The position numbers were made by a program, and so were the translations under genes. From Lentzea atacamensis (lineage in GTDB: Bacteria; Actinomycetota; Actinomycetes; Mycobacteriales; Pseudonocardiaceae), in contig NZ_QLTT01000005.1 of assembly GCF_003269295.1 (NCBI RefSeq), positions 248,001-312,000 of the forward strand: 64,000 nt of DNA, read 5' to 3'. Below the pieces are notes generated by a model. It was not told the DNA's origin. It worked only from the letters and a program-made list of their open reading frames with translations, and made no database searches. This document shows positions 36,624 through 46,772 of this stretch, piece by piece (positions within the stretch are counted from its first letter, which is position 1; each line of letters begins with the position of its first letter).

Positions 36624-37982
36624 TCAGGGCCTCATGAACCTTCGGAGGTCGTCCTCCGAAGGGGCCGGGACACGCGTCGGCGCAACGGCTTTGTCCGGAA
36701 GTGGGTCGAGGGCATCCGCCACCGCAAGGATCCTGTCCGCCCAGGCGTGAGCCCGCGCTTGATCGTTCGCCTCTCGTGTCGAAGCCAGGCGACGGACCTC
36801 TGCCGCGTAGGTCCGCATCTGGCTCGCCTCGTGCCATCGCCGTGACTGATCGCGAGCCTCTTCGTCGATCATGTGCTCTCGGTGGGCCACCGCGGCGCGT
36901 TGGCGTGCAATCTGCAGGCGCTGCTGGCGTTCGACTCGTGCTTGCTCTTCCCGCAGTTCTCGTTCGTACTGCTTCTGGCGCAGGTCGGTCAGACTTCCGT
37001 GGCGCAGCCGCATTTCCTCCAGCATCTGGGCCAGGTCGTCCTCCAGCCGGTGATCGCTGGTGTCCTTCCACCTGCTTGCCCAGAACTGCCCACCCGGTCC
37101 GTCGAGAACGATGCCGAGGTGGTCGTCCGGGACCTCGTCGAAGTCGGGGAACAGGTGACCTCGACGCGCCCTGGCGAGTTCCTGCTCAGTCGGTTCATGG
37201 GGGCGTTGCAGCATGGCCTGGGTGAAGCGAAGCTGGAAGCTGTCCTGACCGAGACTGAACACGACCTCGTCCTGAACGCGGTAAGCCGCTCCGTACCCAC
37301 CTCGGGCCTGCTGTCCGACCGCCACCGTCATCCCGGCTTCGCGTGCGCCGACTACCAGCGCGTCGAGCAACCGGAAAGCACGCTCTCGCGGGTCTCCGAC
37401 GACAGGGAAGTTCTCTTTCTCCATCAGGGTGCGCACGACATCGCTCGGCTCCGGTAACTCGTGCACGACGTGCAGCGGACCGAGCACCTTCGTCTGCCAG
37501 GCGGGCAACGGTTCCAGGGTGAGCGTCAGCTTGGGCCCGTCGTCTTCGTTCACGTGTCCGAAGGTGATGCGGAGGCCGTCCGGAACCCGTTCGAGGTTCT
37601 TCGCGATCCCGGCGAGTCTGCGATATCTGCCGGCTTCGGTGTAGGGCACGACCAGCCGCTGATCGGGAGCTTCCGCGAGCGAAGTCATGAGCTCGTCGAC
37701 AGGACCGTGTTTGCGTGCTTTGGCCGGGCGAGTGGCTTTCGCCAGTCCGCCGTTCTCAATGACGTCAGCCTCGGGAAACTCGCCGTGTTCGAGGTAGTGG
37801 GTGCCGCCACTGGTTGTCTGCGCCGACCATGACGCGCCGTGGCCCTTGACCGTGACCAAGCCGCGGTTGTGCAGGGCGCGAGCGACCAGCCGGTGTGCCG
37901 TCCCTTCGTAGACACCGTCCGCGCAGCCATCGCTGATCCATCTCAGAACGGCGAGCTGCTTGGGATTCAGTGCCGTTCGCAT
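36624..37982 (-). CDS. Uncharacterised 452-aa protein with winged helix and coiled coil
   Basis: Starts MRTALNPKQLAVLRWISDGC and continues ALHNRGLVTVKGHGASWSAQ, an N-terminal winged-helix that would recognise DNA (residues about 5-60). The middle (80-330) is mixed alpha/beta. Residues about 335-430 form a highly charged coiled coil (QKQYERELREEQARVERQQR), rich in Arg/Glu/Gln. No nuclease or ATPase motif is visible. It lies 49 bases after the stop of the NTPase at 38032, same strand, so the two may be co-transcribed. Function unknown; role in defence is inference from neighbourhood. Confidence 0.8.
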   Translation of the reverse strand: MRTALNPKQLAVLRWISDGCADGVYEGTAHRLVARALHNRGLVTVKGHGASWSAQTTSGGTHYLEHGEFPEADVIENGGLAKATRPAKARKHGPVDELMTSLAEAPDQRLVVPYTEAGRYRRLAGIAKNLERVPDGLRITFGHVNEDDGPKLTLTLEPLPAWQTKVLGPLHVVHELPEPSDVVRTLMEKENFPVVGDPRERAFRLLDALVVGAREAGMTVAVGQQARGGYGAAYRVQDEVVFSLGQDSFQLRFTQAMLQRPHEPTEQELARARRGHLFPDFDEVPDDHLGIVLDGPGGQFWASRWKDTSDHRLEDDLAQMLEEMRLRHGSLTDLRQKQYERELREEQARVERQQRLQIARQRAAVAHREHMIDEEARDQSRRWHEASQMRTYAAEVRRLASTREANDQARAHAWADRILAVADALDPLPDKAVAPTRVPAPSEDDLRRFMRP

Positions 37983-38031
37983 CTTCGGTGCCCTTCAGAG
38001 CGTCCTGTACGAACCGGATGCGCAGTATCAG

Positions 38032-40146
38032 CTATCCAGCGGAGGCGCGTTGTCGCGACCTCGCGGCGGCGACGAGATGGCCGGCCTTCTCGTAAACCTG
38101 GGTAGCTTGCGCGTAGTACCGGCGGGCCGCTGACGGATCTGTGGCGGCGTGCACATCTCCGAGTGCGTCGAGGACCTGAGCGCGGTCGAACTCACGGCCG
38201 ATCTCGGTCATCAACGCCAGCGCACGGTCGAGGTATGACTTGGCCTCGCTCAGGTCGCCCTGTTCGCCGAACTTGCGTCCCTGCCAGAGCAACACCTTGC
38301 CGAGGTTGTGCTGTTCAGGTCGGCCCAGGGCGCGGAATCCGGTCTGTGCTTCGGCAAGCAGCCGCAACGCTTCCTCTGGCCCGGCCGGTTTGGCGGCGTG
38401 CATGTACGCCAGGGAGGTCCTGCGCGCGTCGCCGATGCGCTCGGCGAGCTCGACGTTCCGGTTGAGCAGGCGCCGGGCGCCGTCGAGGTCACCGCGATCG
38501 AACAGGGCGAGCCCAGCGCCTTCGACCGCCGTCGCCACCAGCTCCGCGCTGCCTTGCGCCTTTGCCAGGACCTCTCCGTCCGCGAGCAGCCGAGCAGCTT
38601 CGTCGAACCGCGATCGAGTCCGTTCCGCGTATCCCTGCTGCACCAGCAGGAGCGCCTTCACAGGGAGGTTCCCGAGATGCTCGGCGGCTTGGACACCCAG
38701 GACGTGAGTGGCGACGAGGTCGTCGGAACACTTCTCGGACTCGTAGAGCCACCACTGGGCCACGCACAACCGCTGCAACGCCTCCAGCTCGCCGAGGGCG
38801 TCCGCGAGCGCTGCCACCGAACGGAGCGTACCGCGTTCAGCGAGCATCCACTCGCGCGGTTGGCGATGCGCCGGATGCTCGGCGTCCACGACAACATCTG
38901 GGAACAAACCGCGCACCCACGGCCGGGCCGGTTGCAAGACGGCGTCGGCTGCCAGCGCGCCCTTGACGTACCAGGCTACGAACGCCCGCTTCCTCAGCTC
39001 GCAGACGTCAGAACCATCGACGTCGTCGGCGATGTTCCTGGCGTGATCACGCACCAAGGCGTCGAGACGGAACCGTCCATCGATCTTGTCGACCATGCGC
39101 TTGCCTTCCACGAGCTCGCGCAGGATCGGTCGCAGCTTGGGCTCAGGCATCTTCAGCACCGCCGCCAGGGCCGCGGTGGACGCGCCCTCTCCCCCGGGAT
39201 GCAGTCCGAGCGTCCGGTAGACCCGCTGGGCTGATTCGCTCAGACGGCGGTACCCGGCGTCGAGGACCGCGGCGATCGCCGGTTCACCATCGACGGTCAC
39301 GCGCGTGATACCGCCGCTGAACTCCAGTTCCTCCAGCAGCTCGCTGATCAGCAGGTCCGGGGCCTCGCGCAAAACCCGGCCCACCACGCTCAGCGCGACC
39401 GCCCTGCCTCCACACAACTCGACGAGAGCAGCCCTCGCATCGGGTTCAACGTCGACTCGGTCACCGGCGAACGCCCTGAGCAACTCGACAGCCATCTCGT
39501 CCTCGAGAGGCTCGACGTCGATGAACGTCGCATCGTTCTCGGCAAGCGCTCCGAACCCACCTTGGCCGGTCACGACCACCATCGAACGACCTAGGCCTGG
39601 CAGCAGGGACTTGACCTGCGAAGCGGTGACCGCGTCGTCCAGCAGGATCTGCAGCGACCGGCCCCTCGTGAGCGAGCGGAACAGGTTCACCCGCGACTCC
39701 AGGTCGGCAGGGACGTCCGCCTGCTTGACGCCGAGAGACGTGATGAAACCGAGGAGCACCTCGGAGGGCGCCGTCGCGTGATCGGCCCACGCGCCCAGAT
39801 CGGCGCGCAGCTGCCCGTCTGGAAAGCGTTCGTCGTGGTGCTGCAGCCAGTAGACGGCCGCCGTGGATTTGCCGCTGCCGCGCGCGCCGACGAGCACGAC
39901 AATCGCCGGCTTGTCGTTGAGCCTGTCCAGGACGTCGTCGAGTGCGTTCAGCACGTGCTTCTGGTTGACCAGCGTGCCGATGGGTCTGGGCAGCTGAGCG
40001 GGAATCGGCAGCGCGAACCGGTCCATGTTCAGGTTCATGACACCGATGGACCCGGATTGAACGACGTTCGCCGCAGATCCTTTCACCCGGTTGTCGACGT
40101 TGTACCCGTCCTCCACGCTGAGCCTCCCCGCACGCGCATTGGCCAA
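38032..40146 (-). CDS. STAND (NB-ARC-like) NTPase with VVQ-G amyloid-like motif and TPRs
   Basis: A 704-aa NLR-like protein. Residues 15-40 contain NVDNRVKGSAANVVQSGSIG followed by VMNLNM: an N-V-x-G, VVQ-x-G pattern similar to RHIM-like/BASS amyloid signalling motifs reported for bacterial NLRs. The NTPase domain follows: the P-loop VLVGARGSGKSTAAVYW (85-101), Walker B-like LQILLDDAV, then VVVTGQGGFGAL and LCGGRAVALSVVG (winged-helix part). The C-terminal half (about 440-700) consists of TPR-type helical repeats (LFDRGDLDGARRLLNRNVEL). Such proteins oligomerise on ligand binding and recruit an effector bearing the same motif. I find no neighbour with a matching motif. Divergent from 40213 by 66 bases. 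Confidence 0.85.
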   Translation of the reverse strand: MANARAGRLSVEDGYNVDNRVKGSAANVVQSGSIGVMNLNMDRFALPIPAQLPRPIGTLVNQKHVLNALDDVLDRLNDKPAIVVLVGARGSGKSTAAVYWLQHHDERFPDGQLRADLGAWADHATAPSEVLLGFITSLGVKQADVPADLESRVNLFRSLTRGRSLQILLDDAVTASQVKSLLPGLGRSMVVVTGQGGFGALAENDATFIDVEPLEDEMAVELLRAFAGDRVDVEPDARAALVELCGGRAVALSVVGRVLREAPDLLISELLEELEFSGGITRVTVDGEPAIAAVLDAGYRRLSESAQRVYRTLGLHPGGEGASTAALAAVLKMPEPKLRPILRELVEGKRMVDKIDGRFRLDALVRDHARNIADDVDGSDVCELRKRAFVAWYVKGALAADAVLQPARPWVRGLFPDVVVDAEHPAHRQPREWMLAERGTLRSVAALADALGELEALQRLCVAQWWLYESEKCSDDLVATHVLGVQAAEHLGNLPVKALLLVQQGYAERTRSRFDEAARLLADGEVLAKAQGSAELVATAVEGAGLALFDRGDLDGARRLLNRNVELAERIGDARRTSLAYMHAAKPAGPEEALRLLAEAQTGFRALGRPEQHNLGKVLLWQGRKFGEQGDLSEAKSYLDRALALMTEIGREFDRAQVLDALGDVHAATDPSAARRYYAQATQVYEKAGHLVAAARSRQRASAG

Positions 40147-40212
40147 GACAGCACCCTATCGCCTCCGTCACAACCCTCGCACCGCGTGTGATCGGAGTTA
40201 GGATCGCCGCTT

Positions 40213-41956
<1,744 letters not shown>

Positions 41957-42189
41957 GCGAGCGTTGATCATGCCGATGCCCTCCGGCAGACGATGTCAGC
42001 TTCCGTCCTTCCAACGGGTTGTGCCGTACAGCGGCCCCGCGGAGAACAGGAGCTGGTGCCGGCATATTTCTTCCGTGCTTTCGGTTCGGCATGCGGGTCA
42101 GGGGCGTCGCCGAAGATCAGCTCATGCAGGCGGCCGATCCCTCCGCTCCTTCCGGCAAGCGGGCCTTTACCAACCACGGATTCATCAGT

Positions 42190-43158
42190 TCATGCCACGT
42201 CGTCAAGTCCAGGCAGGTGCAGCGGCTTGCGGTCCACGGCGGCCGCGCGCGCCTTGACCCGCAACCACTCCGCGAAGTCGCCGTCCCGCTCCAGCAGGTA
42301 GACGATCTCACGCAGCTCGGCGAGCACAATCGTCTTCTGCGCCAACGCCTGGCGGCACTGGTCAACGCTCGTGTCAGCGAAGCCCGAAGCCGAGATGATG
42401 AGCCCGTGCACGCCCGCGCGGCTGTACACGCGCACCAGGTGCTGCGCGACGCCGTCCACACCAAGCGCGTCCTTCCACCACTTGACCTCGACGAGAAATG
42501 GCTGGTTCTCCAACTCGATCAAGCCGTCGATCTGCTCGCCGATCTGCCCGGAATCGGTAGTGAGCGTGAAACTCTCGCGAACGCCCAGTCCGTCCAGCTT
42601 GAAGATTCGGTTGAGCAGGCCCTCCAGCTTGAGTCCGCGAAGCCGCGGGGCCTTCATGCCGAACAACGTCACAAGCTCGTCGTAGAGCGCGCGACGAGCC
42701 GCTCGCTGACGCGCGGCCTCCTCTACTGCTTCCCGCTGGGGTCGCAGACGCTCTTCACATTCCCGATCACGCTCCTGCTGCATCCGAGCGAAGGCATCCT
42801 TCGCGTCAACAAGCTGACGCACCCTGGTTACGTGGCCGCGCGCCGCAGCAGCCTTGTCGGCCCAGCAGGTCGAGAAGTCTTCCCACTCGACCACGCGGCG
42901 GATGATCTCGCGACGGGCGCGCAGGCCGGAGTCGCCCTCCTCGTTGACGCGGGCGATGATTGTGCGCGCGATCTCGTACTTGCTGATCGAATTGCGGTCA
43001 GCCGCCAACCGGCTCTGAAGGTCCGCCAGGTGAACTTCGGCGATCCCGCACTCGCGGAAGAACACGATCGTGTCGTTCTTCGACCTGCCGAGCAGCGGGA
43101 TGGTGTCGATCAGCGCACTGATCAGGTCAGGCGGGTAGTGGTACGGATTAGTCGCCAT
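42190..43158 (-). CDS. PD-(D/E)xK restriction-endonuclease-like protein
   Basis: A 322-aa protein ending in a Mrr-like nuclease domain. Residues about 200-290 show the fold: LKLEGLLNRIFKLDG, then GEQIDGLIELENQPFLVEVK (Asp and Glu-x-Lys of the PD-(D/E)xK core), and VYSRAGVHGLIISASGFAD. A charged coiled coil (about 105-165) precedes it. The ATG at 43158 overlaps the upstream gene's stop by 11 bases, so the two are coupled. This fits a modification-independent or modification-dependent restriction nuclease; the cleaved target is unknown. The 41957-42189 space downstream holds no gene I can support. Confidence 0.78.
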   Translation of the reverse strand: MATNPYHYPPDLISALIDTIPLLGRSKNDTIVFFRECGIAEVHLADLQSRLAADRNSISKYEIARTIIARVNEEGDSGLRARREIIRRVVEWEDFSTCWADKAAAARGHVTRVRQLVDAKDAFARMQQERDRECEERLRPQREAVEEAARQRAARRALYDELVTLFGMKAPRLRGLKLEGLLNRIFKLDGLGVRESFTLTTDSGQIGEQIDGLIELENQPFLVEVKWWKDALGVDGVAQHLVRVYSRAGVHGLIISASGFADTSVDQCRQALAQKTIVLAELREIVYLLERDGDFAEWLRVKARAAAVDRKPLHLPGLDDVA

Positions 43159-43819
43159 TGGTCGCCGCCTGGACACGGATCGTGGCACCTTCAAGCACCT
43201 CTTGTAGATCACCGATGGAGAACCGGTAGGCGTCGAGCCCGAACTCGGCCTTCTGCTTGCGCCGCACGACGGACCGGTAGGCCGCCAGCATTCGTTGGTA
43301 AAGAGCAAGCCTTGGCATGTGGGAGTTGCCACGCTCGTTCTCCTTGGCGAAGTGCGGAGCCAAGGTCTCCCAGCGTTCGGTGCCGACCAGGTGCTGTGCG
43401 TAACCGAGCAATCGAGACTCACGGGGGTCGCCGGACAATACGAACCGCTCACGGAACCGACCGGTCTGACGCGGATTCACCGCGTAGACCCGATATCCCG
43501 CCGCGATGAGCGCTGTGACCCACGGGCCTCGATCAGTCTCGATCGCGATCAACACGTCGTGTGGCGCGACACCGTCGGAGTGGTCGGCGGTCAACTCGTG
43601 CAGTCGCGTGATGCCCTCGACGCCCTCCGGCAGGCGAACCGCGGCCAACGTGCGGCCGGTCGCGTCCATGATCTCGATGTCGTGATGACCTTCAACCCAG
43701 TCATCGCCGACGAACAACACGTCACGCACCTCCACGCCTCGGCAGCACTTGATCAGCGGGAGAACGCCGGCAGTCAATGGAAACCCAGCAGGTGGAAGAG
43801 CAATTGACGGTTGGTCCAC
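43148..43819 (-). CDS. Chimeric ORF: IS110 transposase N-terminus fused to unknown C-terminal domain
   Basis: Residues about 31-120 match the DEDD N-terminal part of an IS110-family transposase (RDVLFVGDDWVEGHHDIEIM, LPEGVEGITRLHEL, IAIETDRGPWVTALIAAGYR, VYAVNPRQTG). Residues about 121-223 are something else (GYAQHLVGTERWETLAPHFA, RSVVRRKQKAEFGLDAYRFS) and overlap the nuclease start. The catalytic remainder of the transposase is absent. Likely IS insertion/deletion joined a transposase start to the tail of a gene that was the native partner of the nuclease at 42190. The GTG near residue 31 is a possible start; the actual start is uncertain. It also overlaps the truncated DinB gene. Confidence 0.68.
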   Translation of the reverse strand: MDQPSIALPPAGFPLTAGVLPLIKCCRGVEVRDVLFVGDDWVEGHHDIEIMDATGRTLAAVRLPEGVEGITRLHELTADHSDGVAPHDVLIAIETDRGPWVTALIAAGYRVYAVNPRQTGRFRERFVLSGDPRESRLLGYAQHLVGTERWETLAPHFAKENERGNSHMPRLALYQRMLAAYRSVVRRKQKAEFGLDAYRFSIGDLQEVLEGATIRVQAATNGD

Positions 43820-43929
43820 CTCGTGCCGTTCGACTTGTGGCGCAGCTCGGCTGTGGTGGCCTGCGCGAGCAGTTCGTGGAACGTCGCTCGCGCTCGATCC
43901 AGCTCGTTGTGCACCGCTCCGGTGTCCAC
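43774..43929 (-). pseudogene. Truncated DinB-like gene
   Basis: From GTG 43929 the frame reads VDTGAVHNELDRARATFHEL, continues TTAELRHKSNGTRWTNRQLL, then FHLLGFH and stops at 43774. This is the N-terminal 50 residues of a DinB/maleylpyruvate-isomerase-like protein (normally about 170 aa). The break coincides with the start of the IS110-derived sequence, so truncation by the element is the simplest explanation. Its twin remnant is at 325-414. Confidence 0.6.
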
Positions 43930-44049
43930 ACGTTCATTGCGCGCCCGACACGTGCGGAAGCACTACGCAGTCGACTCAGGGCGTGACGCGGGCTTCGTCT
44001 GCGCTCGTCTCCGGCTTCCGCACCCTCGGCGACGCCACGCGGACACTGG

Positions 44050-44099
44050 CCGATCAGCGATCGCTGATCGGGCCCGCGTCGTGCAACTGAGTTGCACGA
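44050..44099. repeat. Two adjacent perfect palindromes
   Basis: Positions 44050-44071 form a perfect 22-bp palindrome (CCGATCAGCGA then TCGCTGATCGG), overlapping the stop of the nucleotidyltransferase gene. Positions 44079-44099 form a perfect 21-bp palindrome (TCGTGCAACT, G, AGTTGCACGA). They may be terminator-like hairpins or protein sites. A related half (AACTGAGTTGCA) recurs at 18464-18475. Confidence 0.75.
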
Positions 44100-44629
44100 G
44101 GTTTCTGTCCTCTTCGAACGGCGTCACGCACGATCACATACTGCTCGGCCCGTTCGACATCCTTTGGTCGTGGTGCGTCTGGCAGCCGTCGGAGCACCTC
44201 TTCTGGCGAGCACACCCGCACCGGCACACCCTCCACCTGTACAGAGCTCGCATCGGGCCTCAGTTCGGCGTAGGTGCCGGTCAGCTTCGGCGTGACATCG
44301 ACCATTCCCAGGCGGGTCACGAAGAGGTGGTCCAACTGCTCTGCTGTGGGCGGATCGGGCCGCCACTGCAAGCACTCCTGCCGTGTGAGTGCCTTGGACC
44401 ACGACGGCTCGTGGGCTGGCACAGCCTCCAGCTCGACCAGCAGATCAGCGAGCCGACGCAGATTGCCTGGATCGGGCGAGGGCACCACGTCGAGATCGTT
44501 CGGACGCAGGTCCGCACCGTACAGCGCGAGCACAGCCGAACCGCTGAGCACCCAGTCGACGCCGCGGTCGTGCAGCAGGCGCAGCAACGGGATCAACTGC
44601 AAGGACGGACGAGTATCTGGATCAAGCAC
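44054..44629 (-). CDS. Nucleotidyltransferase-superfamily protein (AbiEii/MNT-like)
   Basis: A 191-aa protein with the minimal nucleotidyltransferase signature: VDWVLSGSAVLALYGADLRP followed by NDLDVVPSPD (the GS motif and D-x-D metal site, residues 24-53), and a later Asp-containing strand VDVTPKL. The C-terminal helix includes DAPRPKDVERAEQYVIVRDA. Family members include antitoxin/toxin NTases and aminoglycoside-type transferases; in a defence island a toxin or antitoxin role is plausible but no partner gene is evident. Start codon at 44629 lacks a clear ribosome-binding site. Confidence 0.75.
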   Translation of the reverse strand: MLDPDTRPSLQLIPLLRLLHDRGVDWVLSGSAVLALYGADLRPNDLDVVPSPDPGNLRRLADLLVELEAVPAHEPSWSKALTRQECLQWRPDPPTAEQLDHLFVTRLGMVDVTPKLTGTYAELRPDASSVQVEGVPVRVCSPEEVLRRLPDAPRPKDVERAEQYVIVRDAVRRGQKPRATQLHDAGPISDR

Positions 44630-44955
44630 TCGGCCGACGGTACTCCGCGAGCGCTACCCGAACACCCGCGCGAGCAAGAGCGCAGCAGTGCGCTGACGAG
44701 TGCGCCGGTGATGACCAGCGCCCGTTCATGCGCGGCCTCGGTTCCGCCCGAAACGGGGCAGGACGAGTTGCCGGTGTGCTCGGCCCGCCATCCACACCGC
44801 GGCCATGGCGGAGAGCAATGCGGCGACCAGGTAGAGCAATGCGTTTGCAGCACGGTCGAGGACAGGCCTGGCCGCGGTTCGGGTACGGCGGGCCCCACCG
44901 CCGTGTGGCCACCTTGAGTGACCACACGGCCTTCCTACTGACAACCGCGTTCAGG
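44630..44955. other. 326-base gap between nucleotidyltransferase and nhaA
   Basis: No gene I can support confidently. A minus-strand frame (44726-44944, 72 codons) has one hydrophobic segment (ANALLYLVAALLSAMAAVWM) that could be a small single-pass membrane protein, but the surrounding residues are Arg-rich as in shadow frames. Confidence 0.35.
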
Positions 44956-46185
44956 TTAGCTTCGTGTGATCACCTGCTGACGTGAGGCGAGGCGGAGACG
45001 ACGGCTACGAGTACCGAGAATGATCGCGGCCAGCACGGAGGCGACGGCGGATGCGAGCAGGACCGCGCCTTTTGCGTCGGTCAGGTGTGACTCGGTGGTG
45101 AAGGACAGATCGGCGATGAGCAGGGACACCGTGAACCCGATCGCGCCCAGGACTCCGATGCCGGCGATGTCGGCCCAGCCGAGCTGGGGGTTGAGGTGTG
45201 CGCCGGTGAAGCGGCTGGTGAGCCACGAAACACCCAGGATGCCCGAGAACTTGCCCAGCAGCAGACCCGCGATCACGCCCCAGGTGATCGTGCTGGTCCA
45301 GAACCCGCCCGCACCGGCGAGCGAGACCCCGGCCGAGGTCAGGGCGAACACCGGTAGCGCGATCCCTGCCGAGAACGGGCGCAGCGCCTGTTCGGCCTGG
45401 TGCGAAGGCGACATCGACTCGCCGACACGGGAGTGGGTGCGCATGAGCAGGCCCATCGCGACACCAGCGACCGTGGCGTGCACCCCGGAGGCGTGCACCA
45501 GCGCCCAGATCACCAAGGCCAGCGGACCGAACAGCACCCACCCCGGAACCCGCGACCGCGTCCAGGTCACCGCCCGGCCACGTCCGTTCTGAAGGTACCC
45601 GAACACCGCCAGCCCGATCGCGGCGAAACCCAGAGCGACCAGGTTCAGGCCCGCGGTGTACGCGACGGCGATCACCACCACCGCGCACATGTCGTCCACA
45701 GTGGCCAGTGTCAGCAGGAACGTGCGCAGCGGAGCGGGAAGAGACCGGCCGACCACCGCGAGCACGGCCAGCGCGAAGGCGATGTCGGTCGCCATCGGAA
45801 TGCCCCACCCGCCGGCCGCCTCGCCACCCTCTGCGAGGGTGAAGGCCAGGAACACCAACGCGGGAACTACGACACCGCCGATCGCCGCCGCGATCGGCAG
45901 CGCCGCACGCCGCGGATCGCGAAGCTCGCCGTGTACGAGCTCCTGCTTGAGCTCGTTGCCGACGATGAAGAAGAACACCGCGAGAAAGCCATCAGCCGCC
46001 CACGTCTCCACCGACAGTTCGAGGTGCAGAGCGTCAGGGCCGAAGCTGAACGAGCGCAACGCCTCGTAGGAGCCGGACAAGGGCGAGTTCGCCCACACCA
46101 AAGCCACGATCGCGGCGCCGATCAGCAGCGAACCGCTGACCGCGTCCGAACCCGAGGCAGCGCGAAGCCGCGCAAGAACAGACAT
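44956..46185 (-). CDS. nhaA: NhaA-family Na+/H+ antiporter
   Basis: A 409-aa membrane antiporter exchanging sodium for protons. Typical NhaA motifs are present: LIGAAIVALVWANSPLSGSY in the first helix region, FFFIVGNELKQELVHGEL, GIPMATDIAFALAVLAVVG (TDIAF, transport helix IV) and LLTLATVDDMCAVVVIAVAY, the Asp-Asp pair of helix V that binds Na+. A late HASGVHATVAGVAMGLL is also typical. Eleven to twelve hydrophobic segments fit. The ATG at 46185 has GGAGA 7-8 bases upstream; the frame is open further upstream but those residues are shadow-like. Standing alone on the minus strand; no NhaR-like gene. Confidence 0.9.
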   Translation of the reverse strand: MSVLARLRAASGSDAVSGSLLIGAAIVALVWANSPLSGSYEALRSFSFGPDALHLELSVETWAADGFLAVFFFIVGNELKQELVHGELRDPRRAALPIAAAIGGVVVPALVFLAFTLAEGGEAAGGWGIPMATDIAFALAVLAVVGRSLPAPLRTFLLTLATVDDMCAVVVIAVAYTAGLNLVALGFAAIGLAVFGYLQNGRGRAVTWTRSRVPGWVLFGPLALVIWALVHASGVHATVAGVAMGLLMRTHSRVGESMSPSHQAEQALRPFSAGIALPVFALTSAGVSLAGAGGFWTSTITWGVIAGLLLGKFSGILGVSWLTSRFTGAHLNPQLGWADIAGIGVLGAIGFTVSLLIADLSFTTESHLTDAKGAVLLASAVASVLAAIILGTRSRRLRLASRQQVITRS

Positions 46186-46723
46186 GAAGAACGTCTCCAG
46201 AAACGGTACGAGAAGCGACTGGGGACACACCGGCACCACCGGCGGCTGGCCTCCGCGCACAGCGGCAGGCTCAACCGGCCTTCGGTGGACAGACGCTCGT
46301 AACCGCACCCCGCGTGCTCACATAGCCGTTCGTGCCGATCGGCAGGAACACCAACGGCCGCATCGGGACACACAGCACCGGAGAGACAAGACCATCCGCC
46401 ACGGACGTCTCCCTTCTCAACACGGCCTGCGATCCCGGACCAGTCTGAACAAAGCACGACCGGAACCTGCTCGCCGCTACACCGCGGAGTGCGTCCGCGG
46501 TGATGAGTCTCATCCGCCGTACCCAGTGTTGTGGTCGGGCTCGTCGTGCCCGCACCAGATCGCCCGCGGCGAACGAGCGGGTGCAGATCCTCGGCGCGAT
46601 CTGTGTAGCGCCAGATGTCCCTTCGCGCTCAGAGGCCAGGTGTCGGGAGAACGTTGCCGTGCGCGGCCGAGGAGGAACGCGAGGGCGGCGCCATTCCGGG
46701 CTCACGACAATGATCGCCCGCAT
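46186..46723. other. 538-base divergent gap between nhaA and the HelD-like gene
   Basis: I see no gene I can support. Only operator A (46724-46744) at its right edge carries a recognisable signal. Confidence 0.5.
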
Positions 46724-46744
46724 ACATTACTCTAACGTGAGAGT
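46724..46744 (+). promoter_or_regulatory. AGAGT-type operator/promoter A (HelD)
   Basis: ACATTACTCT, A, ACGTGAGAGT. It belongs to a set of seven 21-bp elements in this window; the last six bases GAGAGT would be a -10 hexamer. Predicted transcription start near 46751, 22 bases before the HelD ATG. Confidence 0.65.
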
Positions 46745-46772
46745 AGACTCTCTGCGCGAACCTGAACCGGAG

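Noticed and set aside
46724..46744. Rifamycin-associated element (RAE) upstream of helD
   Set aside because: The known RAE repeat is a different GC-rich sequence; here the element is AGAGT-type and shared with six other genes.
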